This document shows positions 18,496 through 25,333 of a stretch of DNA of 25,333 nt, one piece after another; position 1 is the first letter of the stretch; every line of letters begins with the position of its first letter. The translations under genes were made by a program, and so were the position numbers. The notes beneath the pieces were generated by a model. The model was given only the letters and a program-made list of their open reading frames with translations. It had not been told where the DNA came from and did no database searches. This stretch comes from Opitutia bacterium UBA977 (GTDB taxonomy: Bacteria; Verrucomicrobiota; Verrucomicrobiia; Opitutales; Coraliomargaritaceae): positions 2,666-27,998 of the forward strand of contig DBBT01000080.1 of NCBI GenBank assembly GCA_002292345.1. The letters run 5' to 3'.

Positions 18496-18581
18496 TCGCA
18501 TGTCCTCACCAGCCGTTTGCTGTAACCGCAGATGCACGCGTTCGAGCGAAGTGACACTCAACCAAAGGGCGAAGCAATTAA

Positions 18582-18758
18582 ACGACTTGTGGTGTGCAGT
18601 ATTTCTCACAACAAGGTTTCGGCCGCTTGCTGTCACTATCCGGCATTGAGGTTAGCGAAGGCCTGGGTCTCCCTAAAAAGCTCGAAGTCGTGCAAGAGAA
18701 AATAGCGCAAGGCGACGAGCATGCCGCAGGAATGAATCCCGCGAGGCCAAACCTATAG
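18582..18758 (+). pseudogene. C-terminal relic resembling a ROK-family (sugar kinase-like) protein
   Basis: Within the 306-bp gap between the glyoxalase and ccoP-like genes, a 58-codon frame without its own start runs from a TAA at 18579-18581 to TAG at 18756-18758. It includes CGVQYFSQQGFGRLL, PKKLEVVQEKIAQGDEHA and other well-formed protein-like sequence. The 'YFSQQ...RL...AG' followed by 'KL..VQ...A.GDE.A' pattern resembles a segment of ROK-family proteins of Verrucomicrobia as I remember it. The family match is therefore tentative, but a decayed coding origin is likely. The sequence breaks off just after GDEHAAG, where the family would continue with a helical C-terminal section. The rest of the gap shows only the extended -10 sequence. 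Confidence 0.42.
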
Positions 18759-18772
18759 AAAAAGTTGAATGT

Positions 18773-19507
18773 TTAGTGAGCCGCAGCTACTTCGGTTGGT
18801 GCATCGGCGGGCACTGGCTCGGCAGCAGGTGCTTCGACAGGCACTGGCTCTGCCGCAGGTGCTGCCGAAACTGGCTCAGCACTCAGGTCGACGACCACTT
18901 CTTCAGCGGTCCAGGGTGTGCCGCGTGAACCGTATTGATCCATATAGGTAATCATCGTCGCCTCAGTGACATCGGAGGCTTGGTTGCCCCACGACTGACG
19001 GATATAGGTCAAGACGCCAGCAATCTCTAGTGGCTTAAGGTTGAGACCATTCGGGCCGAAGGCAGGCATGTTACCATTGTATTGCTTACCAGCGACTTCG
19101 ATTGGGCCATTGAGACCGTTAATCAAGATACGAGCGAGGCTCTCTTGATGGTTAGTCACCCACTCCGAACCTGCAAGTGGCGGAAACGCTCCAGCGATAC
19201 CGAGACCAGTCGCTTGGTGACAAGCGGAACACTGCGCATTGTAGACCTTCGCGCCACGATCAAACAATGATACTTGGACGACAGCGACCTCTGCATACGG
19301 ATTATAATCGAACGTATAGGCATCCTTATGGAAGTGACCGCCATACTGAATCAAATACACCCCACCCCAGAAACATAGTGCGGCAAAGAGAAAAAGGATG
19401 AAAATCGGAACTGGTGAAGAGCCGTTGCTCGGCTCATCCTGCTCGCGCATGAGGGCGTCGTGCAGTTCTTGCTCATCGTTATCCTTAGTGTGTTGCTCGT
19501 CGCTCAT
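18773..19507 (-). CDS. Membrane-anchored monoheme cytochrome c, CcoP-like
   Basis: A 244-residue protein in the position of the cbb3 subunit CcoP. Residues 1-32 are acidic and cytoplasmic, one transmembrane helix spans about 33-55, and a cytochrome c domain follows with CSACH at 93-97 and a candidate Met147 ligand (NGNMPAFG). True CcoP normally has two c-type hemes; here there is only one. The last 45 residues are a Pro/Ala/Glu-rich tail with a 10-residue repeat. The start overlaps the ccoO-like stop by one base, so the gene is translationally coupled and is the last gene of the respiratory operon. It presumably passes electrons from the CcoO-like or alternative complex III hemes to a further acceptor. 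I see no strong terminator downstream. Confidence 0.82.
   Translation of the reverse strand: MSDEQHTKDNDEQELHDALMREQDEPSNGSSPVPIFILFLFAALCFWGGVYLIQYGGHFHKDAYTFDYNPYAEVAVVQVSLFDRGAKVYNAQCSACHQATGLGIAGAFPPLAGSEWVTNHQESLARILINGLNGPIEVAGKQYNGNMPAFGPNGLNLKPLEIAGVLTYIRQSWGNQASDVTEATMITYMDQYGSRGTPWTAEEVVVDLSAEPVSAAPAAEPVPVEAPAAEPVPADAPTEVAAAH
18811..18870. repeat. Two-unit 30-bp tandem repeat in the CcoP-like tail
   Basis: Two adjacent 30-bp units begin with the identical 10-mer GCACTGGCTC (18811 and 18841) and share most of the next ten bases. They encode [14 protein letters not shown] decapeptides in the periplasmic Pro/Ala/Glu tail. Such in-frame repeats change length easily and probably form a flexible spacer. 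Confidence 0.6.
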
Positions 19508-20160
19508 TATTCAGAAATCTGCGCCTCTGGGAGGCTGTAGTTAAGTTGTAGGCTGAGCAAATACTCAATCAAAGCTTCGGCGCGATCAGTCGGGACAACT
19601 TCGTATCCGGCCGCTGGTGCGTAATTTGAATCGGCTTCAAACTGCAACGCATGCACAGACGCAGAGCCTTCGATCGTACGAGTTTCATAAAGAAACGCAT
19701 ACCGTGGCATGGTCGAAACTCCACCAGATGTAATCTTAGGATTGTAGAGATGTAGGTGGTGCCAGTTCGCATCGCTGTGGCGGTCACCGATGGTCATCAG
19801 GTCGGGGCCGATGCGTTGGTGACCGAGCAATACGCTGCCCTGAGTGATATAGTCGCGCGCAACTGTATGCCGCTTGCCCCACTCACGTTCAATATCCGCA
19901 CCATAGCCAGCACGACGGACTTGCTGCGTGTGGCAATAGACACAGCCCAAATCAGTATAGACTGCTTTACCCTGCTGCGCCGAACCTGACATTTTTGCAG
20001 GATAGAGCGGATCACCAGCAACAGGGTTACCGATTTCATCCAGCACTTCGGTGGTTTGCGCCAAGCTACCGAGTTGAATATAACTACTGAGAACCAGACC
20101 CGTAAACGAGAACGCCAAAGCGATAAGGATCCCACAAAAAAGAAGCGGTAGATTTTTCAT
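19507..20160 (-). CDS. ccoO: cbb3-type oxidase monoheme cytochrome c subunit, CcoO-like
   Basis: A 217-residue protein with one N-terminal transmembrane helix (about 4-27) and a periplasmic cytochrome c domain. The heme c site is CVYCH at 73-77 in [14 protein letters not shown], which mirrors the CcoO motif GCYNCHSQ.IR. Other CcoO landmarks are [14 protein letters not shown] (117-130), HLYNP (137-141) and the axial Met151 in STMPRYAFL. Length is normal for CcoO. Both ends overlap neighbours by one base (TAATG), coupling it to the ccoN-like and ccoP-like genes. It keeps its heme site although the CcoN-like partner has lost all of its own, so the pair is likely still assembled but has a changed role. 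Confidence 0.88.
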   Translation of the reverse strand: MKNLPLLFCGILIALAFSFTGLVLSSYIQLGSLAQTTEVLDEIGNPVAGDPLYPAKMSGSAQQGKAVYTDLGCVYCHTQQVRRAGYGADIEREWGKRHTVARDYITQGSVLLGHQRIGPDLMTIGDRHSDANWHHLHLYNPKITSGGVSTMPRYAFLYETRTIEGSASVHALQFEADSNYAPAAGYEVVPTDRAEALIEYLLSLQLNYSLPEAQISE

Positions 20161-21629
20161 TACGCTGCACCCTCCTGGTTAGCAGACCCAAGCAATGTAG
20201 GACCTTGTTTCGCACGGATGAAGCCGGTGGCGAATAACATCCATAAGAAATTAATGATAAAGGCGAGATGACCGATTGCTACGAAAACCACACCCATTGA
20301 ATGAATTTTAAGCCATGGTAGCATGCTTTCAACGACCTCTAAGAACGGTACCGTAGCGTCATTCATTTGATTGCCAGCAAGCCAACCGCCGAAAATTAGT
20401 GACACCACAACAATTGTAATACCGAGCGCACTGCCCCAGAAGTGGCAGTAAATCAAGCGGACTGACGGCCACTCACGATTGGTTAAACGAGGCAGCATAA
20501 AGTAAAGTCCACCGAACATCACCATCGAGAAGAATCCATAAACCAAGTGCTGATTTTGGCCTAACGAGAAAGTTGTAAAGTGTGTGATCACGTTGACCGA
20601 TCGAAATGCCATCAACGAACCGATCATATTGGCAAAGAAATAAGACAAAACACCAAACATGACGAAACGTAGCGCTGGACTGCGCCATACTGCGGTACGT
20701 TCACCTTTAACGGAAAGATACAAATTGAGTGCCACGGTAATCGCAGGCACCACCATCATCACCGCAGCAACGATACTCACAGAACTGATCCAAACAGGAA
20801 TCGGGCCACCGATCAACTGCACCATACCGGTCCAACTACCAAGCAATGCTAGAGAAACAAAACCGAGCAAGGCCAGCGCATAAGAATGAATTGGACGACC
20901 AATCACTTTAGGGATCACGTAATACGCGGTCGCTAAAGCCATTGGTGTGAGCCACAGATTCTGGAAGCTATAGGCAAACCAGCTACTAGTAATTGACTGC
21001 ACCACGCCACGTGCGGGGAACCACACAACCATGAACTGAGCGATCATATAGATCCACGGGAACCAGAAAAACGCAGCAAGGATGTACCATTGTGAGACAT
21101 ACGCGCCCTGCCCTTGGCGAGCACGGAAAGCCAGAATGCCCCAAGCGCCAATCAACGCGTAAGAAATCAATAGCAGCGGTGTTGCATAACCCGGAATTTC
21201 CAAGAACTCAGCCCCGGTCAAATCGCCCGCAAGGATGCCAAGGATACCGACCTTTAGACCGAAATTCCAAAATAACCCTGCGACAATCAACATTCCCCCG
21301 CTACGAATTGGCGCCAATGATAAGCGAGCCATAATCCAAAGCCCAATTGCAAAGATCACATTGCACCCCCAGCCAAACAGCATCGCGTTGGTCGCAGCAG
21401 GATAGAGGCGACCGTAAGTAACGAACTCGCAACCTGACATGAAGCTAGGCTGATACGACTGTAAGGCATTGATCAACGTCAAGCCTGTGCCGACGACCAG
21501 CCAGAGGATCGCGGCGATCACAAAGAATAGAGCCGGAAACCGAATAGACACATCGATCTCACTCAGCACGGTGCGCACGCAGGCGTCCGTCGAAGTGGAT
21601 TGAGAATTGGACTGAGGAGCGTTGCTCAT
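20160..21629 (-). CDS. CcoN-like subunit lacking all heme and copper ligands (pseudo-oxidase core)
   Basis: A 489-residue, about 12-helix membrane protein of the cbb3 (C-type heme-copper oxidase) subunit I family. Family landmarks are kept: [14 protein letters not shown] (73-86), AYYVIPK (235-241), SVNVITHFT (344-352), [10 protein letters not shown] (373-382) and CHFW (395-398). Aligned on these, every metal ligand of cbb3 oxidase is replaced. In Pseudomonas stutzeri numbering, His60 is Ala79, His207 is Tyr220, His257/258 are Val270/Gln271 and His345/347 are Gln358/Gln360. The active-site Tyr251 is Gly264. The first histidine of the whole protein is residue 248. It should therefore bind neither heme b, heme b3 nor CuB and cannot reduce oxygen by the known mechanism. 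The frame is intact and overlaps ccoO by one base, so this is not simple decay. Confidence 0.88.
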   Translation of the reverse strand: MSNAPQSNSQSTSTDACVRTVLSEIDVSIRFPALFFVIAAILWLVVGTGLTLINALQSYQPSFMSGCEFVTYGRLYPAATNAMLFGWGCNVIFAIGLWIMARLSLAPIRSGGMLIVAGLFWNFGLKVGILGILAGDLTGAEFLEIPGYATPLLLISYALIGAWGILAFRARQGQGAYVSQWYILAAFFWFPWIYMIAQFMVVWFPARGVVQSITSSWFAYSFQNLWLTPMALATAYYVIPKVIGRPIHSYALALLGFVSLALLGSWTGMVQLIGGPIPVWISSVSIVAAVMMVVPAITVALNLYLSVKGERTAVWRSPALRFVMFGVLSYFFANMIGSLMAFRSVNVITHFTTFSLGQNQHLVYGFFSMVMFGGLYFMLPRLTNREWPSVRLIYCHFWGSALGITIVVVSLIFGGWLAGNQMNDATVPFLEVVESMLPWLKIHSMGVVFVAIGHLAFIINFLWMLFATGFIRAKQGPTLLGSANQEGAA

Positions 21630-21649
21630 TAAGAAAATGCTTCGAGTGA

Positions 21650-21940
21650 TTACTTCGCAGCTTTATAGCCCGCGACGGTCGAATCCATCGCATCCTCAAT
21701 TGGGATACGAACGGTGCCGGCTTCTGCATCGATGACTTCGAACCCGACGAGCTTTGCGACACCTGCAGCGCGAGCTTCGTCAGCCTTAGCTTGGCGCTCC
21801 TCATTAATAGCCTGATCAATCGGATCCGGACGGCTAGGCAAGTAAGCGACAAAAAGAATCGCACCGAATGCTAAGATCGCGCCGATAATGCCGACGAGTG
21901 AGAGCAGGCGACTGCTAGTAGATAATTCTGGTTGAGACAT
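21650..21940 (-). CDS. Small single-helix membrane protein between actF and ccoN-like gene
   Basis: A 96-residue protein of unknown function. A short polar N-terminus is followed by one transmembrane helix (about 12-33), a charged alpha-helical stretch (QAINEERQAKADEARAAG, about 42-59) and a C-terminal segment containing GTVRIPIEDAMDSTV near 75-89. That segment recalls short conserved motifs seen beside other respiratory clusters, but I cannot name the family. It lies 6 bases after the actF stop and 20 before the ccoN-like start, so it belongs to the operon. It may be an accessory subunit linking alternative complex III to the CcoNOP-like module; CcoQ is a possibility by position, but not by sequence. 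Confidence 0.75.
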   Translation of the reverse strand: MSQPELSTSSRLLSLVGIIGAILAFGAILFVAYLPSRPDPIDQAINEERQAKADEARAAGVAKLVGFEVIDAEAGTVRIPIEDAMDSTVAGYKAAK

Positions 21941-21946
21941 CTTAAA

Positions 21947-23221
21947 TTACTCAGAGTAGTTGATGGAAATTGCGATATTCGGGTCACGAATAGGAATCGG
22001 TTCGGCTTTCTTGGTGCTGCGGCAGAATGCATAAATGCAAATGCCGCCGATACCAACGAGTGATGCGATATCCACCCAATTGACCGAGAACTGGCGAACC
22101 AAGTAACCCGCTGCGTGCGCGTCTGGGTTAACAAGCTTACCGGGAATGATATTCCAGTAGAGATCCAGCAGGTGAAAAGTTAGAATCCAGACTGAGATCG
22201 CAACGGTGCGCCAAACAACTGTCTTAGTCTTATACCAAAGCAGACAAAGGAACGGGGTGAGGAAGTGTCCAAAAATCAAGCCCATGCTCACCCACCACCA
22301 AGAATTGGTAGTGCCATCAAAGTTCATCTCGCGCAGATTATACCAGAAAGTTTCTTCCGGAATATTTGCGCTGTAGATCAAAAAATACTGAGAGAAACTG
22401 ATGTAAGCCCAGAAAATAGTGAACGTCAGCATCAAGCAACTCAGATCGTAACGGTGCGCTTGCTTCAAAATCCCTTTCAGATAGCCCTTCGATGCAAGCA
22501 CCACAGTCAGGATGACCAAGATGGCAAGTGCAGCACGCATACATGCGGCAAAGAACCACACACCATACATAGTTGAGAACCAGTGGTATTCGAGCGATTT
22601 GAACCAATCAATCGCACCGAGCGTCATTGCAACCGCGCAAATAAAGAGCCCAACTGAAGACAGCGCATGTGCCTTCGTGGTGTTCTTGATATCGCCAGTC
22701 TTATCGGTATCGAACGACCACTTGCGCAGTAGGCTCGTGATGAGGATGAATGCACCAAAGACAGCGAATACACGGACGACAAAGAAATTAATATTCAGGT
22801 AAGGCTGCTTCCAGGTGTAGATTGCATCTTCACCGACCGTACCATGACCTGGTAGTTCATTGAGCCCACTCATCCATTTCCAAAGCAGACCAGGATTCTC
22901 GTGAAAAAGCGGAATAGCTAATAATGGCAGAAAGAGCAGCAGCAACCATGGGAATGCTGCCATGCCGTGCTCACATTGACGGCGGATGATAACTGGCCAG
23001 CGTGCGTAAAACACATACCAGATCAAAGTAAGGAATGTCATGCCGATAGCGATAGACATCCAGAAACCGATACCGAGGAGCCAACCCATAAATGGGCGTG
23101 CGTCACCTTCGTTCCAACCTTGTAGTAGGCCAATCGCAGCCAGTGCGATGCCGATGAGGCCAACAATGAGAGCGATACTCCCGACTTTGTTTGCTTGAGC
23201 GTGATGTGCGTCCGAACTCAT
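21947..23221 (-). CDS. actF: Alternative complex III integral membrane subunit ActF
   Basis: A 424-residue membrane protein with about ten helices and no heme motif, matching ActF, one of the two large transmembrane subunits of the quinol:cytochrome c oxidoreductase alternative complex III. Characteristic segments are AAFPWLLLLFLPL near 89, IDWFKSLEYHWFSTMYGVWFF near 203, SFSQYFLIYSANIPEE near 274 and the later helix pair with HFLTPF. ActF lies in the cytoplasmic membrane, pairs structurally with ActC and may help move protons. It is separated from actE by 4 bases. The order actC-actD-actE-actF is standard; usually a caa3-type oxidase follows, whereas here a CcoNOP-like set does. Confidence 0.9.
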   Translation of the reverse strand: MSSDAHHAQANKVGSIALIVGLIGIALAAIGLLQGWNEGDARPFMGWLLGIGFWMSIAIGMTFLTLIWYVFYARWPVIIRRQCEHGMAAFPWLLLLFLPLLAIPLFHENPGLLWKWMSGLNELPGHGTVGEDAIYTWKQPYLNINFFVVRVFAVFGAFILITSLLRKWSFDTDKTGDIKNTTKAHALSSVGLFICAVAMTLGAIDWFKSLEYHWFSTMYGVWFFAACMRAALAILVILTVVLASKGYLKGILKQAHRYDLSCLMLTFTIFWAYISFSQYFLIYSANIPEETFWYNLREMNFDGTTNSWWWVSMGLIFGHFLTPFLCLLWYKTKTVVWRTVAISVWILTFHLLDLYWNIIPGKLVNPDAHAAGYLVRQFSVNWVDIASLVGIGGICIYAFCRSTKKAEPIPIRDPNIAISINYSE

Positions 23222-23225
23222 AGTA

Positions 23226-23879
23226 TTAAAATCCTAACTCTGTGCGTTGTGCTTCGGAGAGATCCTTAGCGTTAGCGTGTTGTGAGCGCTGCAATGCCCG
23301 AACATACAGGACGATCGCCCAACGTTCTTCGGGAGAAATACTACCATCCAAAGGAAGCATGAGCCCCTTACCGTTGGTGATGACATCAAAAATGTAGCCA
23401 TCTTCAACACCGCGTAGACGATCGTCGTGATAGCTCGCGGCGAGCACGCCGTATGGCTTAGTCACACCATTACCGTCGCCAGCTGCACCGTGGCAGACGG
23501 TGCAAAAGATGTCATACTTTGCCTTGCCTTCAGCCATGAGTGCGTGGCTCACTTCGAGTGGCACAGTCTTAACGAACGTGCCATCAGCCGCCTTACCTTG
23601 ATTGTAGGCCGTGTCGCCGAGTGTCTTATCTTCAAACCCAGCAGAAAAAACCTCTGCTTGGTTGAAGTAATTACCACGAGCAACCGTCTTGGCTGGTACC
23701 GGGCGATCATTACGACCATCGCTAAAAAACTCGTTTTCTGCCTGCGGCTTATAGCGCGCTTGACGATCCATGTCGGGGAAGACTTCGAGTGGTGGTTTTG
23801 TGCTATTCGAGCCACGGAAGCCGAGAATCGACACCGTTGCAACGATCGCAAAAACATAAAGTGCTAAAAAGATACGCAT
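23226..23879 (-). CDS. actE: Alternative complex III monoheme cytochrome c subunit ActE
   Basis: A 217-residue exported cytochrome c. An N-terminal hydrophobic helix (about 4-20) serves as signal or anchor; no lipobox cysteine is visible. The heme c site is CTVCH at 126-130 in KYDIFCTVCHGAAGDG, with Met174 (GKGLMLPLDG) as probable axial ligand. Upstream sequence with MDRQARYKPQAENEFFSDGR near 37 and the RPVPAKTVARG segment (59-69) is typical of ActE. It carries electrons from the multiheme ActA subunit toward an oxidase or soluble cytochrome. The gaps are 9 bases to actD and 4 to actF. Confidence 0.9.
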   Translation of the reverse strand: MRIFLALYVFAIVATVSILGFRGSNSTKPPLEVFPDMDRQARYKPQAENEFFSDGRNDRPVPAKTVARGNYFNQAEVFSAGFEDKTLGDTAYNQGKAADGTFVKTVPLEVSHALMAEGKAKYDIFCTVCHGAAGDGNGVTKPYGVLAASYHDDRLRGVEDGYIFDVITNGKGLMLPLDGSISPEERWAIVLYVRALQRSQHANAKDLSEAQRTELGF

Positions 23880-23888
23880 GATACTGTT

Positions 23889-24425
23889 CTACGCTGAGAC
23901 CTCCTCGATGTCGGTTCCACCAATTTCCTCTAGGAATTGACGTGTGGCGACCGGATCAAACTTCGAATCACGCGCTTCAATAGCGATGATGAGACGATCA
24001 CCAGAGACCTCTAGGAACTTTTCGTTATTGAAAAGAGGGTTATAGTGCTGAGGCAGCAAATTTGTAATAAACATACCACCGAGTGTTCCGAAAGCGGACA
24101 GCAGAATGGTCAGCTCATACATAATCGGGAATGGGAAAACCAAACTGAAGAAAGGCTGACCACCGATGATGAGCGGGTAGTTATAAGAATTCATGAACCA
24201 GACGATGATGGTGCCGAGAGAGAACCCTGTGATACCACCACAAAAGGTGAATATAGGCACCTTCGAACGCCCCTGACCTTGCGCCTCAGGCATGCCGTGA
24301 ACCGGGAACGATGAATACGTATCCCATTTTTTGTAACCAGCATCCCTCACTTTTTCCGCCGCATGGAAGAAAGCAGGTGTATCGGGGAAGGTTGCGAGAA
24401 TTCCGTGTGTTTCAGATTCAGACAT
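23889..24425 (-). CDS. actD: Alternative complex III membrane subunit ActD (DUF3341)
   Basis: A 178-residue DUF3341 protein. The cytoplasmic N-terminal domain has the family motif [19 protein letters not shown] near 32-50. Two transmembrane helices lie at about 57-79 and 100-124, followed by a soluble C-terminus ([20 protein letters not shown]). ActD is a structural subunit of alternative complex III without cofactors. The start overlaps the actC stop by one base. Confidence 0.92.
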   Translation of the reverse strand: MSESETHGILATFPDTPAFFHAAEKVRDAGYKKWDTYSSFPVHGMPEAQGQGRSKVPIFTFCGGITGFSLGTIIVWFMNSYNYPLIIGGQPFFSLVFPFPIMYELTILLSAFGTLGGMFITNLLPQHYNPLFNNEKFLEVSGDRLIIAIEARDSKFDPVATRQFLEEIGGTDIEEVSA

Positions 24426-25333
24426 TAGTGTTGGCCTCCATTTTCATCATCGTCGTGCCCATGCGGATCTGCCGCAGGCATCACAAATTTAACTTCAGCG
24501 ATCGGCATAATTGGCAGGAAGCGTAGGAATAATAGAAATAACACACTGAATAAACCAAAGGTGCCGAAGAAAGTTAAAATATCGACCATTGTCGGTGAGT
24601 AGTAACCCCAACTACTTGGCATAAAGTCATTTGCCAGTGAAGTTACAGTGATCACGAAACGCTCAAACCACATACCGATATTAATGAAGATCGACATGAC
24701 CCAAACCATCGCAGTGTTGCAGCGCACCTTCTTGAACCAGAAGAGCTGAGGAGTGAACACGTTGCAACTGAACATCATCAAGTAAGCCCACCAGTATTGG
24801 CCGAACGCACGATTGATGAAAGCGAAGCTCTCATATGGATTCGCACCATACCAAGCGATGAAAAACTCCATGATGTAAGCGTAACCAACGATCGAACCAG
24901 TGCCTAAGCAAATCTTACACATGTTGTCGATGTGACGCTGTGTGATGAGATCATGCAGACCGTACAGCGCACGCAGTGGAAGCATCAAGGTCAGCACCAT
25001 ACCGAAACCCGAGAAAATCGCACCCGCCACGAAATATGGTGGGAAGATCGTAGTGTGCCAACCCGGCAACACCGCAAGGGCGAAGTCAAAGGAGACGATG
25101 GTATGCACCGAAAGAACCAGCGGAGTGGAAATACCAGCAAGCACGAGGTAAGCCATCTCGTAGTTGCGCCAGTGGTTACCAGCATTGCGCCAGCCCATGG
25201 CAGCCACCCCATAGAAATATTTACGAAAAACATCCATACCTTTAGTCATGAAGCCACAACCTTCGTAAGCACTTTTAGTAAGACGTTGGATCGCACGGTC
25301 GCGAAGCACTCCTAGGTCAGGAATCATGCCCAT
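24425..25333 (-). CDS. actC: Alternative complex III NrfD-like subunit ActC (N-terminus outside window)
   Basis: The C-terminal 302 residues of ActC, an NrfD/PsrC-like membrane protein that contributes to quinol binding in alternative complex III. The frame is open to the window edge. Its first codon happens to be ATG, but [13 protein letters not shown] is an internal ActC motif and the family is about 450-490 residues, so the gene is cut. Recognisable segments include [32 protein letters not shown] and [16 protein letters not shown], with about seven helices remaining and an acidic His-rich C-terminus ([14 protein letters not shown]). actA and actB are expected just beyond the window. Confidence 0.93.
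   Translation of the reverse strand: MGMIPDLGVLRDRAIQRLTKSAYEGCGFMTKGMDVFRKYFYGVAAMGWRNAGNHWRNYEMAYLVLAGISTPLVLSVHTIVSFDFALAVLPGWHTTIFPPYFVAGAIFSGFGMVLTLMLPLRALYGLHDLITQRHIDNMCKICLGTGSIVGYAYIMEFFIAWYGANPYESFAFINRAFGQYWWAYLMMFSCNVFTPQLFWFKKVRCNTAMVWVMSIFINIGMWFERFVITVTSLANDFMPSSWGYYSPTMVDILTFFGTFGLFSVLFLLFLRFLPIMPIAEVKFVMPAADPHGHDDDENGGQH

Noticed and set aside
18700..18772. Terminator for the respiratory operon after the ccoP-like gene
   Set aside because: A GC-rich segment is present, but I could not build a convincing stem followed by a U-tract.
20160..21629. Sequencing error or frameshift as the cause of the missing CcoN ligands
   Set aside because: The losses are seven separate substitutions across the whole protein in one uninterrupted frame, with flanking family motifs intact; a frameshift would destroy those motifs.

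Overview
The window looks like a chromosome segment of a marine or polysaccharide-degrading member of the PVC group, most likely Verrucomicrobiota of the Opitutae/Puniceicoccales type. This is inferred from the gene families (Planctomycete-type cytochrome/DUF1549/DUF1553 proteins, Tat-exported DUF1501 protein, Tat-exported Gfo/Idh/MocA proteins, ThuA proteins, sulfatases, alternative complex III) and moderate GC content. There was no database search. I see no rRNA, tRNA, CRISPR array or insertion sequence.

Region 1 (35-8624, + strand) is a tight three-gene operon. It encodes a lipoprotein-like cytochrome c/DUF1549/DUF1553 protein, a Tat-exported DUF1501 protein, and a 1303-residue membrane-anchored fusion of cytochrome c, leucine-rich repeats, discoidin-like repeats and an NHL propeller. 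Region 2 (8663-10078, - strand) is an exported sulfatase with its own leader. That leader holds a symmetric array of perfect stem-loops (10119-10204), and it is separated from the next operon by a strong intrinsic terminator (10231-10271).

Region 3 (10291-17162, - strand) is a six-gene operon. In transcription order it encodes a ketose 3-epimerase-like protein, two ThuA-like proteins, a Tat-exported Gfo/Idh/MocA oxidoreductase, a second sulfatase, and a second Tat-exported Gfo/Idh/MocA protein. It is divergent from a PAS-AraC regulator (17267-18046, + strand), which is followed by a glyoxalase I-like gene. The shared 104-bp control region carries two near-identical 11-bp direct repeats exactly 21 bp apart, as expected for an AraC-family operator. 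Regions 1-3 together read as a locus for desulfating and oxidising a sulfated or otherwise modified glycan outside the cytoplasm and feeding a ketose into the cell. The substrate cannot be read from the sequence.

Region 4 (18467-18772) is a 306-bp gap holding a consensus extended -10 sequence and a 58-codon relic that resembles the C-terminal part of a ROK-family protein.

Region 5 (18773-25333, - strand, continuing off the end) is a respiratory operon: actC (partial), actD, actE, actF, a 96-residue membrane protein, then ccoN-like, ccoO-like and ccoP-like genes. The ccoN-like protein is intact and aligns without gaps around the family landmarks. It nevertheless lacks every residue that binds the hemes and copper in cbb3 oxidases (all six histidines), and also the active-site tyrosine. 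The two cytochrome c partners keep their heme sites. This is the most striking observation: an apparently heme-free and copper-free 'pseudo-oxidase' core attached genetically to alternative complex III.
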